Positions 23,991-38,416 of a DNA stretch of 64,000 nucleotides are shown piece by piece. The notes under the pieces are model-generated. The model did not search any database. It was not told where the DNA came from and saw only the letters and a program-made list of their open reading frames with translations. This stretch comes from Epiperipatus broadwayi (taxonomy: Eukaryota; Onychophora; Udeonychophora; Euonychophora; Peripatidae). The position numbers were made by a program, and so were the translations under genes. Numbering within the stretch: position 1 is the stretch's first letter; every line of letters starts with the position of its first letter. The stretch covers positions 7,925,647-7,989,646 of the forward strand of contig JAQFVV010000049.1 in the NCBI GenBank assembly GCA_028023455.1. The letters run 5' to 3'.

Positions 23991-25559
23991 AAAAGAATTA
24001 TATATATATTTACTAATTAGAAATTAATTTGATAGTTACATTTACATTTTATTTGAATATAATAGCATTTTAGCAGAAAATTGATCATCTACAAATGTAT
24101 GAACAATGACAAAAACTGATTACCATCAAAAACTTACTTATTGCCTTTATTATTTTTTAGTAAATAAAAGTTGGTTTTCAATATTTTAAAGAACATTTTC
24201 ATTATATGAGTAAATGTTTTATTAAAATGTGTCTTTAAAACACAATTTAGTGGAAACTTTTTTTCAATTAAAAATAAGTTTTTGTCTTAAGGCTAAAATT
24301 AAGTCTTTTGTTTTTATTATTTATTTCTGCTTATTACTCTAATAAGTATTAATTGATATTTTATTTTTACGAAATATTAAAATTCTTAATTAAAAAATAA
24401 AATAGAAAGAAAACCAAAGGTTCATCACAGCAATAAAAATGAATAATTAAAAGATTAAAACCAAAGTTTTGCTCTTATTTATTATTAATAATAAAAAGTA
24501 TACCATAATATAATACTTGCTTTTTCTTCGTTATATTCATTAAAACAATATAGTTGTTTTTTGATTAAGGATGCAGATAATTTTACTAATTAAAATGTCT
24601 TTTTTAATCTTTTAAATACAAAATATATTTCAATTAACTATTATAGTCTATATATTTAATAAATATCATAGTTTTTGTTTTACAAAGTATTGCTTTTTTT
24701 TTCTTTTGGTATAACCATAGTAATTTAGTGATTGTGGAGGCAGAAATAAATTATATATTTTTTCAGAAATAATTTTTATTTTATTTTAAATAATTTACTT
24801 CAAAGTATCAAAAATATTACTTAATTAAAATTTAAGTCATTAGAGAATTTATTTTATGTAACTGAGTTTTGTATATATGCCTTTCTTCTTTTCTTTTATA
24901 CAAGTTGAATATATATGCACACACTATCAAGGTTATCCATCTACTACTTTGTGTCTATAAAATATTTGTTGTCATATATATATATATTCTAATAATTTTT
25001 ACCAGATCCGACTGCATTACAGAAAAACTTTTCATTGTTAATGTTTATAATTCCTTTGTTTTTGTTTTATATTAGCAAGAAAACCAGTGGATTACACATT
25101 CGTAAATTACATCATTCTCCTCATTTTCCCCTCCTCCTTTGAAAGAAATGCACCATGCTTATTTATGAGAAAATTTGAATTTTTTAATGTATTTTTATCT
25201 AAATAATGTTTTTTTTTTTTTCTGTCTACTTATTTTATTTTACAATGAAAAGACTGCACTAAATTTTTAGATGTAAAAAACAGATTTTGATACAGATTTG
25301 AGCATTAATGATTTGTATCTCATTTCTAGACCCTCACATTCCAAAGTACTTTATCATCTAGCAATTATAATTTATAGTGAGATTGGAAAATCATTTTGTG
25401 CAAGCAACCTGTACTTACAAAAGGTAGCAATCTACTTGGCTCCTCATTCCGATAATTTCAAATGATACCATCATGATTTTTTTATATCGCATACACAATA
25501 AATTTTATATATTTTTATTTACTTTTCATGTATAAAATTTATTTGCAAAAAATTAGACC

Positions 25560-25560
<1 letters not shown>
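23991..25560. other. AT-rich non-coding stretch
   Basis: No gene or class of repeat recognised. T runs occur near 24692-24702 and 25209-25221, with a short TA run at 24977-24988. The open frame at 24869-25075 is low-complexity. Confidence 0.6.
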
Positions 25561-26652
<1,092 letters not shown>

Positions 26653-26660
26653 CATAAAAT

Positions 26661-27493
26661 TCAAAATGCATTCATCACTAAATACACTGGTCGTAATATA
26701 TTGTGACTATGATCATTCAAAACTAAAAAAGTGAGAGTTTGATTAATGGATTTTTGCAGGTAGCCACAATAAATATTTGCACCAGACGGAGTGTAACATA
26801 AATAAAAATGCAATTTCTTATGCTTGTCTGTGTCAATGTACTCAAGTTGTGCTTTCATTAGTTTTACAACATCTATAAATAAAGCATTGTCTGTCTTAAA
26901 GAAAGGTATGAGCATTTTTTGCTAATGTGGAGTGATGATCACATACCAAAAGTGCTCTGTGATGCTGCTTTAGATTTTATCAACTAAAACTGAAATAGGC
27001 AATAGACTTCTTCAAATTCCAGCTCATTCAGTTTTTTGAGAATGTTGATTAATGTTCCAGCTACATCTAATACCATTTTATGTATTTGTTTCAACTTCAT
27101 AAACACTTCTGGTGGGGAAGTTATATCTGCAGTTTTATTTATATATTTATTCTTTTCCTGCATAGTTATAGTAACATTTTATTATTTGGAAGCAATCATT
27201 TTGGCATAATCACTTGATTTTACATTTTAGGTAGATTCTATCTATTAAAATGATTTTTTTCACAATGTGAAAGTTAAGACGGATAATAAAAAAGTATTAT
27301 TAATAATATTCTACATTGTTCTAAATCTAAACCTTTTATTTTTATTTACATTATGTATAGAATCTGAACTATTCTGAGCCATTTGCATCCTGAAAGACTT
27401 ATTCATCTCTCTTACTATTTTTTCATTCAATTTACACAGATCCCTGCAAGGAACATCTCTTATGGGGTTTTTGCAAAAATGAAAGATATCCAT
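26661..27493 (-). other. Cluster of three short frames, unrecognised, possibly a decayed gene
   Basis: Three consecutive minus-strand frames lie here: 27493-27311 (60 residues, Cys and basic), 27163-26984 (59 residues, starting MQEKNKY, with a helix-like KLKQIHKMVLD...LKKLNELE part) and 26915-26661 (84 residues, holding CYTPSGANIYCGYL). Their composition is less repetitive than random frames nearby. GTATGTG follows the second frame and a CTTTCTTTAAG stretch opens the third; these look like splice donor and acceptor, but that may be chance. No family recognised. Two frames could belong to one split gene or to a dead transposon. Confidence 0.25.
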
Positions 27494-27788
27494 CAGTACA
27501 TTTTATATTTGAAATTAGTTAATTGTCATAGATAAGTCACATAATAATTTAAATTTACATCTTAAAATTTTTAGTTACCATTGTCAAACTCACTCCACAC
27601 ACAACTTTGACACCATCCACCTCAGATAAATACAATAATGATTATTACTAATCATTTTCTAAACTAGAGATTAGCACTGATATAAATTTTAAACCTCAGT
27701 TAAAGATTAATATATCTGATTTTTTAATTTTAAACATACACACATGGAGTTATTTACCTTTCTCTTTCCCATGTGTAATATCTTTATA

Positions 27789-28180
27789 GATATATTAAAC
27801 AACCTCCATACTTCTCGATTCTTTTTAAATTCATATAAATAAAGATACAATAAAAGACAAATGCCTCCCCAAGATGCATTTAATGCTGAACCAGCACTCA
27901 TGAGTTGGCCCAGGTCACTATCTCCCATATATATATATCTCTATTATTCTTTTTAAAATCATGTAAATATACAATAAAAGACAAATGACCCCCCTCCCCC
28001 CAAGATGCATTTTGTGCTGAACCAGCCTTTATTAGTTGGCCCATGTCATTATCTCTCATGGCCAACTGCTGAGTGCTGGTTCAGCATTAAGTGCATCTTG
28101 GGGGTGATTTGTCTTTTATTGTATCTTTATTTATAAGAATTTATAAAGAATAGGAAAGTATGGAGGTTGTTTAATATATC
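27789..28180. repeat. Foldback repeat H3 with internal duplicated core
   Basis: Outer arms: GATATATTAAACAACCTCCA at 27789 and its complement ending at 28180. Inside are two direct copies of a block running from an ATACAATAAAAGACAAATG motif through AAGATGCATT to a core with GCTGAACCAGC and GTTGGCCCA (27879-27927, 28010-28059). A third, inverted copy of this block (from 28062) forms the right arm. The core is the same one seen in dispersed repeats A-D, although the arms here are unrelated to theirs. Confidence 0.75.
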
Positions 28181-28555
28181 TTAAAATGTAGATATTTTGA
28201 AAAACTATAAAAATAATTTTAAATAATGTCAAAATCTTTTTTTTTTAATTTTAGAAGTATAATGATTATATTTTTTAGCTTTATTACATTTCTTGATATT
28301 TTATTTTTCTGATAAGTAAACCAGATGATTTGTTCATAATGCTGGATTGAAATCATCTTAAAAATTGTGTTACATAGCAATTCTTCAAAAATCCAATATG
28401 GTGTTTTTCACCTGAACACATTAAGGAACATGTAAATAATTTTACAGCTAATCAAATATGTAACACTAAAAATGTAAACCAATTCATGAAATAAATAAGT
28501 TTGCATATACTACTAAGATAATTTTACACATTAATCACAAAAATTTATTTAAATG

Positions 28556-28662
28556 AATTTGTAAATAATGCCCATCCTTTGTTATATAAATGCTAATCTA
28601 TTTTATTTGATAAAATAGATTGCTATTTATAAAACAAAAAATGGGCATTATTTACAAGTTTT
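28556..28662. repeat. Short hairpin MITE H4
   Basis: A 107-bp inverted repeat. AATTTGTAAATAATGCCCAT opens it and ATGGGCATTATTTACAAGTT closes it. The centre is TAATCTATTTTA and TAAAATAGATTG around five bases. No coding capacity; no second copy was seen in this window. Confidence 0.75.
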
Positions 28663-29157
28663 AAAATAATTATTCTTTAAGGATCTTAATTGTGAATTGT
28701 CTTAATGTATTCAGCCTTGTTCCATATATATATATATTACTTTATAATTTAGCATTAGTAAAGTATAATTTGTTTTCAATGTATCATAATGATAGCATAT
28801 AAATTATAGTCTTAATAAATTAATGATAATATAATCTATATGCTATGATTTTATCACTGAAGGTACCCTTAGCTAAGTTAAATTAAAAAGTTATGCAAAT
28901 TAAGTTTAGCTGAATGTTTTTTATCTTATATAACAATATATCTATTTCTCTTTCTCTCCTTGTCTCCCTATATATATATATATATATAAAATACATATGT
29001 ATAATCTAAAGACATGACTGCAAATTTGCTAAGTTTATTTTAGTCTTGCTCAGATAAAGATATTCTGTATTGAAAGGCTAAATAAAAAATTTTTTTAAAT
29101 TTTGTTGCTCTATTTATATTGTTGACACATTCTTGTGAAATATATTTTTATATACTA
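28663..29157. other. AT-rich non-coding stretch
   Basis: No gene. It includes a weak inverted repeat around 28786-28855 (GATAGCATATAAATTATA against TATAATCTATATGCTAT) and a TA run at 28971-28988. It ends at the left edge of Gypsy element 2. Confidence 0.5.
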
Positions 29158-30679
29158 TGCCAAAACATTTTGCCATGATTGAAAAATTTTCAAAGATTAT
29201 GCAAATACGGTCGCTGTTCGAGGCACCACCAAGCATTTCTCACTTGGAACAGGTTGTGATTATTTGTGTTTTAACAGCTATCACCAAATGTGATCTCTAG
29301 ACCAATACTTGACTAATATTGAAACATTTATTATACCTTTTTCCTATTTTCTTCTTATTCCCTTCCCTCACAATTATTTAATCAAGCCATCCCGATCTAG
29401 TCCTTATTAATTCAGATCTAACACATCATTTTCGAAGGAACATGCACCGGCACTTTATTAAATGTATAAAATTTTATCAATAATTATGATAAATACATAC
29501 TATGAGTGCACTCAAATGTGACTTTCTATAAGAGCATGCTTGTTAGCAACACTCAAACCTCTGCTTTATAATGTTAAATTCTATATATATATATATATAT
29601 TCCCTTAGATCGAGTATACAATTTTTTTTCTCCCTTCATATTCATATATAAATTCTCAGAATAACAACGATAGAAAATAAAGATAAGTTTAATTAATAAA
29701 ATAAAATAAAAAACAATATAATGTGGATTAATTTAAATTAGTGAAATAAATACAATTAACGAATCTATAAAAAACCCACTTTTCTATTGTTGCAACTTAT
29801 ATATGTTTGAAGTGGAGGATTTTCAAAAATATGCCATTATACATAATACATATATTATCACATAAATGTTTCTTGTAATAAACAGAAAAGTCAATTTACC
29901 CTGATTGATCAGTGTATTGGTCTTGTGGGCAAAGTGTTGCATTTTATGCTTGTGGTTTGTCTGGAATTTCCATTTTAGTCCATTTTCCTCAGCTAGCTCT
30001 CAATGTCCTATGCAACATCGACATTTCTAATGGCAGTTCCAGGTGATAATGGAAAGAGGTTCCCAATGGGGAAAGTTCTTTTATCTCTAGCCACTCAACA
30101 TTTTCTCTCTCTTTATATAATTTGCAGATTTTTTTTATTTATTTATTGGAGAACCCAAACTGAATTAAAACTAATATATCAGATACTGACTTTGGCAAAA
30201 TTCTAATTAATAATCAAACAAAAGGCAAATCCATAATTTATAGTTTTTTCAAAGTCTGAGTTCACATCTTTCATGTTCTTTTTTTTTAATATTTTGTTTG
30301 TAATCCCATGGAAACATTCCAATTGATCAATGTGATAGATAACATAAAAATACTTCCACTTTTTAAAGTTTCAACAATAGAGCTAATTGCTGAAAAAGTC
30401 TATACTTTCTTCCCCCTCCTATCCTAAAGTATTTCTAATAATTAGAAACAAATTAAAGACAAGCTTTTATTTAAAAAACCTTGCAAGATCTTTTTTTTTT
30501 TACTTATCTTGATTTAATCTATCTCAAAACTCTCAAAAACTCCATTTTAAAGTAAGTGTTATTATTTATTTTTTTTTAGTATAAAAATAAGTATTATTAT
30601 AAAATAATGTATATATTTTAACAAAATATATATGTCATATATATATATATAAATGAGCTGGTAAAAAAACATCAGCTCA
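29158..30679 (-). repeat. 3' LTR of Gypsy element 2
   Basis: This 1522-bp direct repeat of the split LTR at 34557-40138 has plus-strand ends TGCCAAAACATTTTG and CATCAGCTCA. The short frame at 30003-30206 lies within it and is not a gene. Confidence 0.85.
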
Positions 30680-30694
30680 TTGCACCCTTTCCCG
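30680..30694 (-). other. Polypurine-tract-like sequence of element 2
   Basis: In sense it reads CGGGAAAGGGTGCAA, directly before the 3' LTR start TGAGCTGATG. Position and composition fit a plus-strand primer site. Confidence 0.55.
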
Positions 30695-30726
30695 AAACAA
30701 AAAAATTAAAATAAAAACAACTTTAA

Positions 30727-33700
30727 TCACTTCGTGAGATCTTTTCCCATTCTATCTTTAAAGGGTTTTAAGCTTCGTGCATTGTAAGTCCCCTTCTTAT
30801 TTTTTTCTTGTATTATAAATGCATTAGGTCCTCATTTTTGGATGATCCTATATGGACCTTCAAATAAAAGGAAAAACTTTTTATATTGTTTATCACTTAA
30901 TTTGCTAATTGGCTGAGTTTTAACATAAACCCAGCCTCCTACCGTAAATTGTACTGGGCGAGCTTTCCCTTTCTTTATTCTCTGTTCATCTTTCTTTTTT
31001 AATCTGTCTCTAATAAAACTTTGATCCTCCACTACATTTATCATTTCATTCCCAATAGGAGTGGGATACTTAAAGAGAGAATGATCAACCCGACTATAGT
31101 GCAAGTGTTCAGGAGTTAACCCTGTAGATTCGTGATATGTATAATTAATTATTTTATTCATTTGTGGCAATACTTTAAATGACTACTGATGGTTATCTTT
31201 CAAATGTACATGAAATAAGTTCCCCAATTCTTTCATAACCCATTCACGTGGGTTAGATTGGGGTTTATGAATAGAGGTGAGAATGTGATGTATCTGTTCT
31301 TGTTGGAGCCAATTTTTCCATTCTTTTGATATAAAAGGAGTCCTGGGTTAACTCAAAATCGTCTAAGGTTTTCCAACTTGAATAAATTTTATTTTTTAGT
31401 ACAATTATGGAAGACTTTGTGCCAGCCTTTCATAAGGGATAGGTCTGTACCAATTTTGAAAAAATATCATTGGTTACTAATATCTACAAAAGGATGGTAG
31501 CGGACTGTAAAAATCTATGTCTAGTAGCTCATTCAGATTCTTAGCTATTATTGGCACTGGTGTCCCAGCATAATTTTTATTAGCTGATTTATTTTGCCAA
31601 CATTCATGAGCTTCTGTAATGTAGTGACCACCGATCTATACAAACTCAGCCAATAATACTATCCCTATAGAAGTTTACTTGTTTTAAGTGACCCATAATG
31701 CCCATATATCCCATGCACATAATTTATTAGGCTTTCTCTTAGTCTTCACAGTATAAATACTCTCCAACAATCTACCTCCTTTTTAACTTGAAATATCAAC
31801 AACCTATTTATTATTTTATACTGATATAATTTGTTTTTTATGTGTGCATGATTTTTTTGTTGACAAACCTTTGCTTTATTACAACCTTGTATCAGTTTTT
31901 TACATGTAATATCTGAGTTTTGTAAAAACTGGAGTCTCTTCATATCTTTCTCTATCGATACATCAGAGTCAGTCTTAAGGTAGATTAATTGAGCTCCCTC
32001 TAGTGTTAAGTTTTGACTGTGATCCAAAATCAGATTTCTGCTTAATATATCCGGCACTATATTTTCTTTTCTGGAACAATGAACTACCCTGTAATTAAAT
32101 TTCTGTAAGCCTATCATTGGTTAAGAAACACCTATTTATAAACTCTAAACATTTATGATCAGTGATAATAATAACCTCAGACCCTAGAAGTAAATGTTTA
32201 AGTTTATTTAAGGCCCACACAATTGCCAATGCTTCTCTTTCCATAGTGGTATAATTTCTTTCTGCTAGGTTTAATGTCCTGCTTAAAAAATATAAAACTT
32301 GAGGTATCTTCTTTTCATTTTCCTGGAATAATACCACCCCCCCAATTCTCCACTACTACTATCAGTTTGTAACATAAAAGGTTTGTCAAAATCAGGGTAG
32401 ATGAGCATTACAGTACCTACAAAATTTTCTTTGATCTGATTAAAGGCTTGCTCATGTTTTTTCCATCCACTCCCACTTGCTTTCTTTTCTCAGCAGGCAC
32501 ACAAGTGCTTCCATATCTGTATAAAAATCCTTATAGAAGCTTTGGTAAAAATTAAATATTCCAAGGAATGATCTAACCTGTTTTTTATTCTTTGACTGAG
32601 GGAATTTATCGATCACTTCTATCTTGTCAGGATGAGGTCTCACCCTTTTAGAATATATGAGATGACCAAGAAATATAATTTCTTCCTGTAGTATATTACT
32701 TTTCTTAAGATTTATAGTAATATTCTTTTCGTGACACTCTCGAAAGAAGACAAATAAGTTTTCTAAATGTTCTTGAGGAGATCGTGACACTATCAAGATA
32801 TTGTCCATAGAATATAAATTCTTTTACCCTCTTAGACAGTACCTGGTCTAAACATCGCAATAGCTCTGATCCATTGTTAACTAGTCCAAATGGAACTCAT
32901 TGAAACATGTAAGTAAAGCCTTCATAGTGAAACACCATCTATTTTTGATCCTCAGCATGGAGCACCATCTGCCAGTAACTTGATGTCAAATTGAACGATG
33001 AAAAATATAAATCTGTAATTCATGATGGCACATCCCGATCAGGTATAGTAATAGTATTTAACTGATGAGCATATAAGCATACTCTCATAGAGCCCTCTTT
33101 TTTATATAATTATGAAAGGGTTTATATACGGTGTCTTATTTTTGTATGATGCCCCATTGTTCTATCGGTCATATTTGTTTATCAACTTCATTTTTATATT
33201 TGACAGGAACTGGGTATGACCTGCTCTGGAAATGAGTTTCTTCTTTTACCTTTATCTGATGAACATATCCCTTTATAATTCCAGGTTTTAGGTGAATACT
33301 TGTTCATTTTGCACAAGTGCATCTTTAAGTTGACTTTTCCAACCCCTATTATTACTCCCTAATTCAGTTATTTTATGTTCTATTTCTTAATATATGTCAT
33401 CAGTTACTATATAAGCTACCCTATTATCACTCTGTCTGCTGTACCCACTAAATGGCACCTTTTCATTTCCTATCATTATATTCTTTTTGCTATAATTAAT
33501 TTTCATTCCAGTTTGGTGCATAAAATTCGCTCCCAATATAAGTTCTTCAACCAACCCTGACATTGATAATAATGTATGCTGTATTTTTTCCCACTTGGTA
33601 CTTCTCCGTATATTTGTATAGGGTCCAACTTAACTTTTTTACCATTAGCCATAGTTATTTAAGACTTTCTTAATGGTAACAACTGTATTTCCCTCCCTGA

Positions 33701-33830
33701 ATTCTGATTTGATCTAATATTTTGTTTGAGATTATTGAGACTTGACTCCCCATGTCTAGTAGAGCCTGAATCTCTATTCCCTGTATTTTTATCATTATCA
33801 TAGGACAAGTTTGTTCCACCATCATCTGTA
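30727..33830 (-). pseudogene. Decayed pol of Gypsy element 2
   Basis: Collinear with pol of element 1 but split by many frameshifts and stops. Protease near 33750: the active-site triplet reads DMG instead of DSG. RT: the stretch upstream of 32819 is broken. The catalytic box reads YSMDN where YVDD is expected. After it, 32808-32452 is an open piece with FLGHLI and RSFLGIFNFY. RNase H: 32337-32095 (EREALAIVWALNKL, TDHKCLEFI) and 32117-31746 (ending the domain with PDILSR). Integrase: the first Asp survives (DIDFYSPLP, about 31510-31530). The second is lost in a stop near 31350. The third region reads NPREWVMKEL. The C-terminal part is open at 31170-30832 with FEGPYRII, and the sequence ends in an ARSLKP-like motif with a stop at 30727-30729. 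It cannot make active enzyme. Confidence 0.9.
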
Positions 33831-34109
33831 TTTTTTTTTCCTCAATACAGCTTAGGTAGTTGTTCTTGTTTCTCTTCTTCCTGTATATTTTCTTCCTCTC
33901 TAAGAACTTCCAATATATCTTCCACTCCTTCGCACCTACAGACAGCTAATCCCTCTCATACATTTTTCAGCATATTTTTTTTATAATACTTATAATCTGC
34001 CATTCAGAAATAGGATATTCTGTCATCCTTCTCAATTTCAACATTTGCTTTAAAAAAACTGTCTTTATCCTATCCCTTCTTTTTTATATTTTTCTAATTC
34101 TACCGCTCT

Positions 34110-34343
34110 TCATAGCTTTTCTTGTCTCTTTACATTCCAAAAAGTATACATTAATTTACTTTTATACTGTTTAAAATCATCCCATCTTTTCTGTATCATT
34201 TTCCACCAATCTCTTGCTGTACCTGCCAAATGATTACTTGTTATAATTATTTTCTCTTCTTTCTTTACACCATATGTACAAAAACATGCTTCTAAACTTT
34301 CCAAGTATTCAAATAGAGTCTCTTTTTTATCTCCTTGGAACAT
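34110..34343 (-). pseudogene. Gag fragment of Gypsy element 2
   Basis: A 77-residue open piece. It aligns with the capsid-like domain of element 1 gag: MFQGDKKETLFEYLESLEAC matches the VFKGD...EYLSALEEL region, and NHLAGTARDWWK matches NHLSASAKHWWK. Downstream pieces (about 33850-34110) are too decayed to read. Only about 210 bases separate this piece from the 5' LTR, so there is no room for the long coiled-coil N-terminus of element 1. Either this lineage never had it or it was deleted. Confidence 0.75.
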
Positions 34344-35072
34344 TTTATCTTAATTCTATCTTGCATTTTATCTAAAGTGTTTTAAACCTACTCCCAAAAC
34401 TCAAACCCCTCCTCTATTGGGACAGTAACTCTCCGCTTTAACCACCCAAACCTGCCTTACCCCACTTTTATCCTGATCTCAGGCAGTTTATTTAATTAAC
34501 ATGTGCTACACATTGAGACACCTTTTTTTTTAATTTTTGCTTTTCCCTACCCTCTGTGCCAAAACATTTTGCCACAATTGAAAATTTGTCAAAGATTATG
34601 CAAATAATGGTGCCATTCAAGGGCGCCACCAAGCATTTTTCGCTTGGAACCAGATTGTTTCCACAATCACGATTGATTATTTGTTTTCAAACGGCAATCA
34701 CCACAAATGTAATCTCTAAATATGACTAAAATTTTATAAAATGAAATATAATATTTAACTAGTTATAATAAAAAAAATTAGACCAACACTTGACTAATAT
34801 TGAAACATTTATTATACTTTTTTCCTATTTTCTTTTTATTCCCTTCCCTCACAATTATATAATCAAGCCATCCTGATCTATTCCTTACTAATTCAGATTT
34901 AACACATCATTCTCGAAGGACATGCACTGGCACTTTATTAAATGTATAAAATTTTATCAATAATTATGATAAATATATACTATGAGTGCACTCGAGAGCG
35001 ACTTAATATAAGAGCTTGCTTGTTAGCAATACTCAAACCTCCTCTTTTTAATGTTAAATCATATATATATAT

Positions 35073-37226
35073 TATAACGATCCAAACGAAGTGGGAGATC
35101 GCATCGCACCGCACCGCACTACCAAGGGCGCCATCTAGGCATTTGAGCCTAGAAAAATTTATAAAGTAGGCAGATACGCGCTGTTAGGATTCCACTTTAT
35201 TTACGTATTTAGATCGTTAGCCCATTGTCACTAGCTCAGCGGAGACGCAGAGATAAAAATCTATAAATTTTATATCTTAAATATAAAAGAATAAAATAAT
35301 GAAAGCCACTGCCAGAAATTAACACAGAAAAATATTTATTTACGCACATATAAAATCATTCTAAATTCGAGGAATAAGTTTAACATTTAGATTTTTATCT
35401 TAATTTTTAATTTTACATTTAAAATAGCTTGCTATAATGTTTAATATTTTATTTAGAGGGTCGAGTATGAATGGACTACATAGGTCTGCATTTGAAAAGA
35501 AAGTATTCTTCCCTGATTTAACCTTAGGCAACAAATTTCGCAATCAACTGGCGCCAATCCATCTGATACATTCATGTATTCAATGTAGCATGATATGACA
35601 ACACAAAATACTATATTGTCAGGAATGTACATCTGAACAATAAGTAGAAATAGAGAAGAGATTGATTCTCCACCAACAGGAATGTGACATCTGTTGGCAA
35701 GTAGATCAATAAACAAAAAACTCCATAGGAATGGACTGCGGTCTTCTGCCGACTTACAAACCCATCCATAGGCAAACAGAGGGTGTGTGGCGTATATCTA
35801 TAATCCTGCCCGTAGCGGACCTCATACTACATCTACTAATTACACAAATATATCCAATCCATTGAACCAATTCAACTACGAAATGAATAACCTAAGATTA
35901 CCCTCCCTTAATATAACTTTACAAACTATATAGCCATTCACGCCCGACTTAATTTTAACATTTAAATACGTTCGCACAGATTTGTTTAAAAATGTTGGGT
36001 ATAGATCGATTACATAGATTCCGCGGTCAAAAACATTTCAAAATAAACATAAACGATCAAAATACAAAATTATTGATACCGACAATCGCAGAGGGAAACT
36101 TATAAGTAACCCAATAGTATTCACCATAAGATACTTGCGTTGTCACCAATAACTTAAAAGACATCCGAATAAATACATTTTAGATACTCACCGTAAGGTA
36201 TCATTATTTATCGAATGTCTATATATTTTGATCAAATATGAAAACCAAAATCTAATTAACCGCAAACGAATCCATGCAAGCGTCTATAGACAACTTAAAT
36301 GTAATGCATTTAATAATTTCTACAATCAGAAAAAAAAATGGAAATGATGTTTATCAATCGGAAAACATATAAAATTAACATTATTAAATTGATTTAAAAA
36401 CTTACAAAAGTCAGATAAGATTCCGTTTTAACATTTCATTCTTCTTGTTTATCAATTTGTAAAACTTGACGAAAGTTCTTAATTGATTTTAACAATTGTT
36501 CATTTCATATAGCCCATGGTAGAAGAGTCCAGGCCTCTGCTTTCAATTCCCGTTGGCAATTCCCACGGCGTCTCCATTGGAAGAAAATGTTCTGGAGGTA
36601 GCATTAGCTGGTTCCTTTCTGGTATCACAGTCTTTTCATTTTATTTTATTTTTTTTTTAAACAAACAAAAAAAAAATGAGAGAGAACGGCAAGTGCGTCT
36701 TACCATTGTCATCAAATCAAGTTGGAAAAAAACTACCTCAACTCTATATTTTTTTCCTTTTATATCATCCACAAGGATTCACTGAACAAAACGTCACTAA
36801 TCTGTTTTTTTGCCATGGTCCGGGCCAAGGCCTAGTGCTTCCATTGGTCAAGCTAAAATTTCTTTCTTCTCTTATCTAACTTTCCATCTGACTTTTTAAT
36901 TAAACAGCTTTTAGATAATTAATAAACAATCATTTCCATTTACAGATTACAGGAATTAATTAATACCTGTTTTTATTTTAACTTACATTATTTTTTTATT
37001 AAAATATTTTTATATTTCAAGCTTGTATTTTTTTATTAAAAAAAATACATTCAAATACTTTTTTTTTTTTTGTTTATGAAAAAAATATTTTTAAAGTTTA
37101 GCATCTGTGCGAATGTATACACGTTTAACAATATTTTAATTTTAGCGTTTAGTTTTTTACTTTTATTTGCGAACTTTTAAGTTTTTATTTTAAATTAATG
37201 TAACGACATATTTATATATCGTTACA
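35073..37226 (-). mobile_element. 2.15-kb insertion, probable solo LTR
   Basis: Absent from the partner LTR, where the site is a plain TA run. In minus-strand sense it begins TGTAACGA and ends TCGTTATA, nearly complementary ends as in an LTR. Near its sense 3' end it has a TATAAAT box (about 35158-35164) followed by a GC-richer stretch with repeated GTGCG, like an R-U5 region. It lacks gag or pol frames. Its base composition is less AT-rich than the host LTR. Any target duplication is hidden in the AT repeat on both sides. It could instead be a non-autonomous DNA element. Confidence 0.5.
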
Positions 37227-38226
37227 ATATATATATATTCCTTTATATCAAGTATACAATTTTTTTCTCCCTTCATATTCATCTATACATTCTCAGAATA
37301 ATAACGATAGAAAATAAAGATAAGTTTAATTAATAAAATAAAATAAAAAACAATATAATGTGGATTAAAGAAATAAATACAATTAACGAATCTATAAAAC
37401 CCCCACTTTTCTATTGTTGAAACTTACATATGTTTGAAGCAGTGGATTTTCAAAAATATGCCATTATACATAATACAAATATCACATAAATGTTTCTTGT
37501 AATAAAAAGAAAAGTCAATTTACCCTGATTGATCAGTGTATTGGTTGGGCAAAGTATTGCATTTTATGCTTGTGGTTTGTCCGGAATTTCCATTTTAGTC
37601 CATTTTCCTTGGCTAACTCTCAATGTCTTATGCAACATCGGCATTTCTAATGGCAGTTCCAGGTGATAATGGAAAGAGGTTCCCAAAGGAGAAAGTTTTT
37701 TTTACCTCTAGCCCTCAACATTTGCTCTTTATTTAATTTGCAGATTTTTTTAATTTTATTTATTGAAGAATCCGAACCAAATTAAAACCAATATATCAGA
37801 TACTGACTTTGGCAAAATTCTAATTAATAATCAAACAAAAGGCAAATCCATAATTTATAGTTTTTTTCAAAGTCTGAGTTCACACCTTTCATGTCCTTTT
37901 TTTTTTTTGTTTGTAATCCTGTGGAAACATTCCAATTGATCAACGTGATAGATAACATAAAAATTCCTCCACTTTTTAAAGTTTCAACAATAGAGCTAAT
38001 TGCTGAAAAATTCTATACTTTCTTCCCCTCCTATCTTAAAGAATTCCTAATAATTAGAAATAAATTAAAAGACAAGGTTTTATTAAAAAAAAACTTGCAA
38101 GATCTTTTTTTTTTTTATCTTGATTTAATCTATTGCAAAACTCTCAAAAACTCTATTTTAAAATGTGTTATTATTTATTTTTTTAGTATAAATGAAGTAT
38201 TATTGTAAAATAAGGTACTTGTGTAT

Positions 38227-38416
38227 AATTCAACCGATGATGTATTACCCTGAAGGCATATCAGTCTAATCTTGCAATTTTTAAGATAACGTCTCCAAGT
38301 GATCTGCGGACACATGTAATCGCTAAAATGTGTCCGCAGATCACATGAACACAGTATGTTAAAAATCGCAAGATTAGACTGATATGCCTTCAGGGTAATA
38401 CGTCATCGGTTGAATT
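38227..38416. repeat. 190-bp hairpin at the left end of the DNA transposon
   Basis: The arms run from AATTCAACCGATGA (38227, inside the TIR) to its complement ending at 38416. Blocks CCTGAAGGCATATCAGTCTA and TGATCTGCGGACACA pair with complements. The inner stem is 16 bp perfect with a 14-base loop (38315-38328). The far arm thus repeats the inner TIR sequence 170 bp inside the element. Confidence 0.85.

Noticed and set aside
30003-30206. 67-residue frame and the related one at 37891-38208
   Set aside because: Both lie in the LTRs of element 2, and neither is conserved as a frame in the partner LTR.
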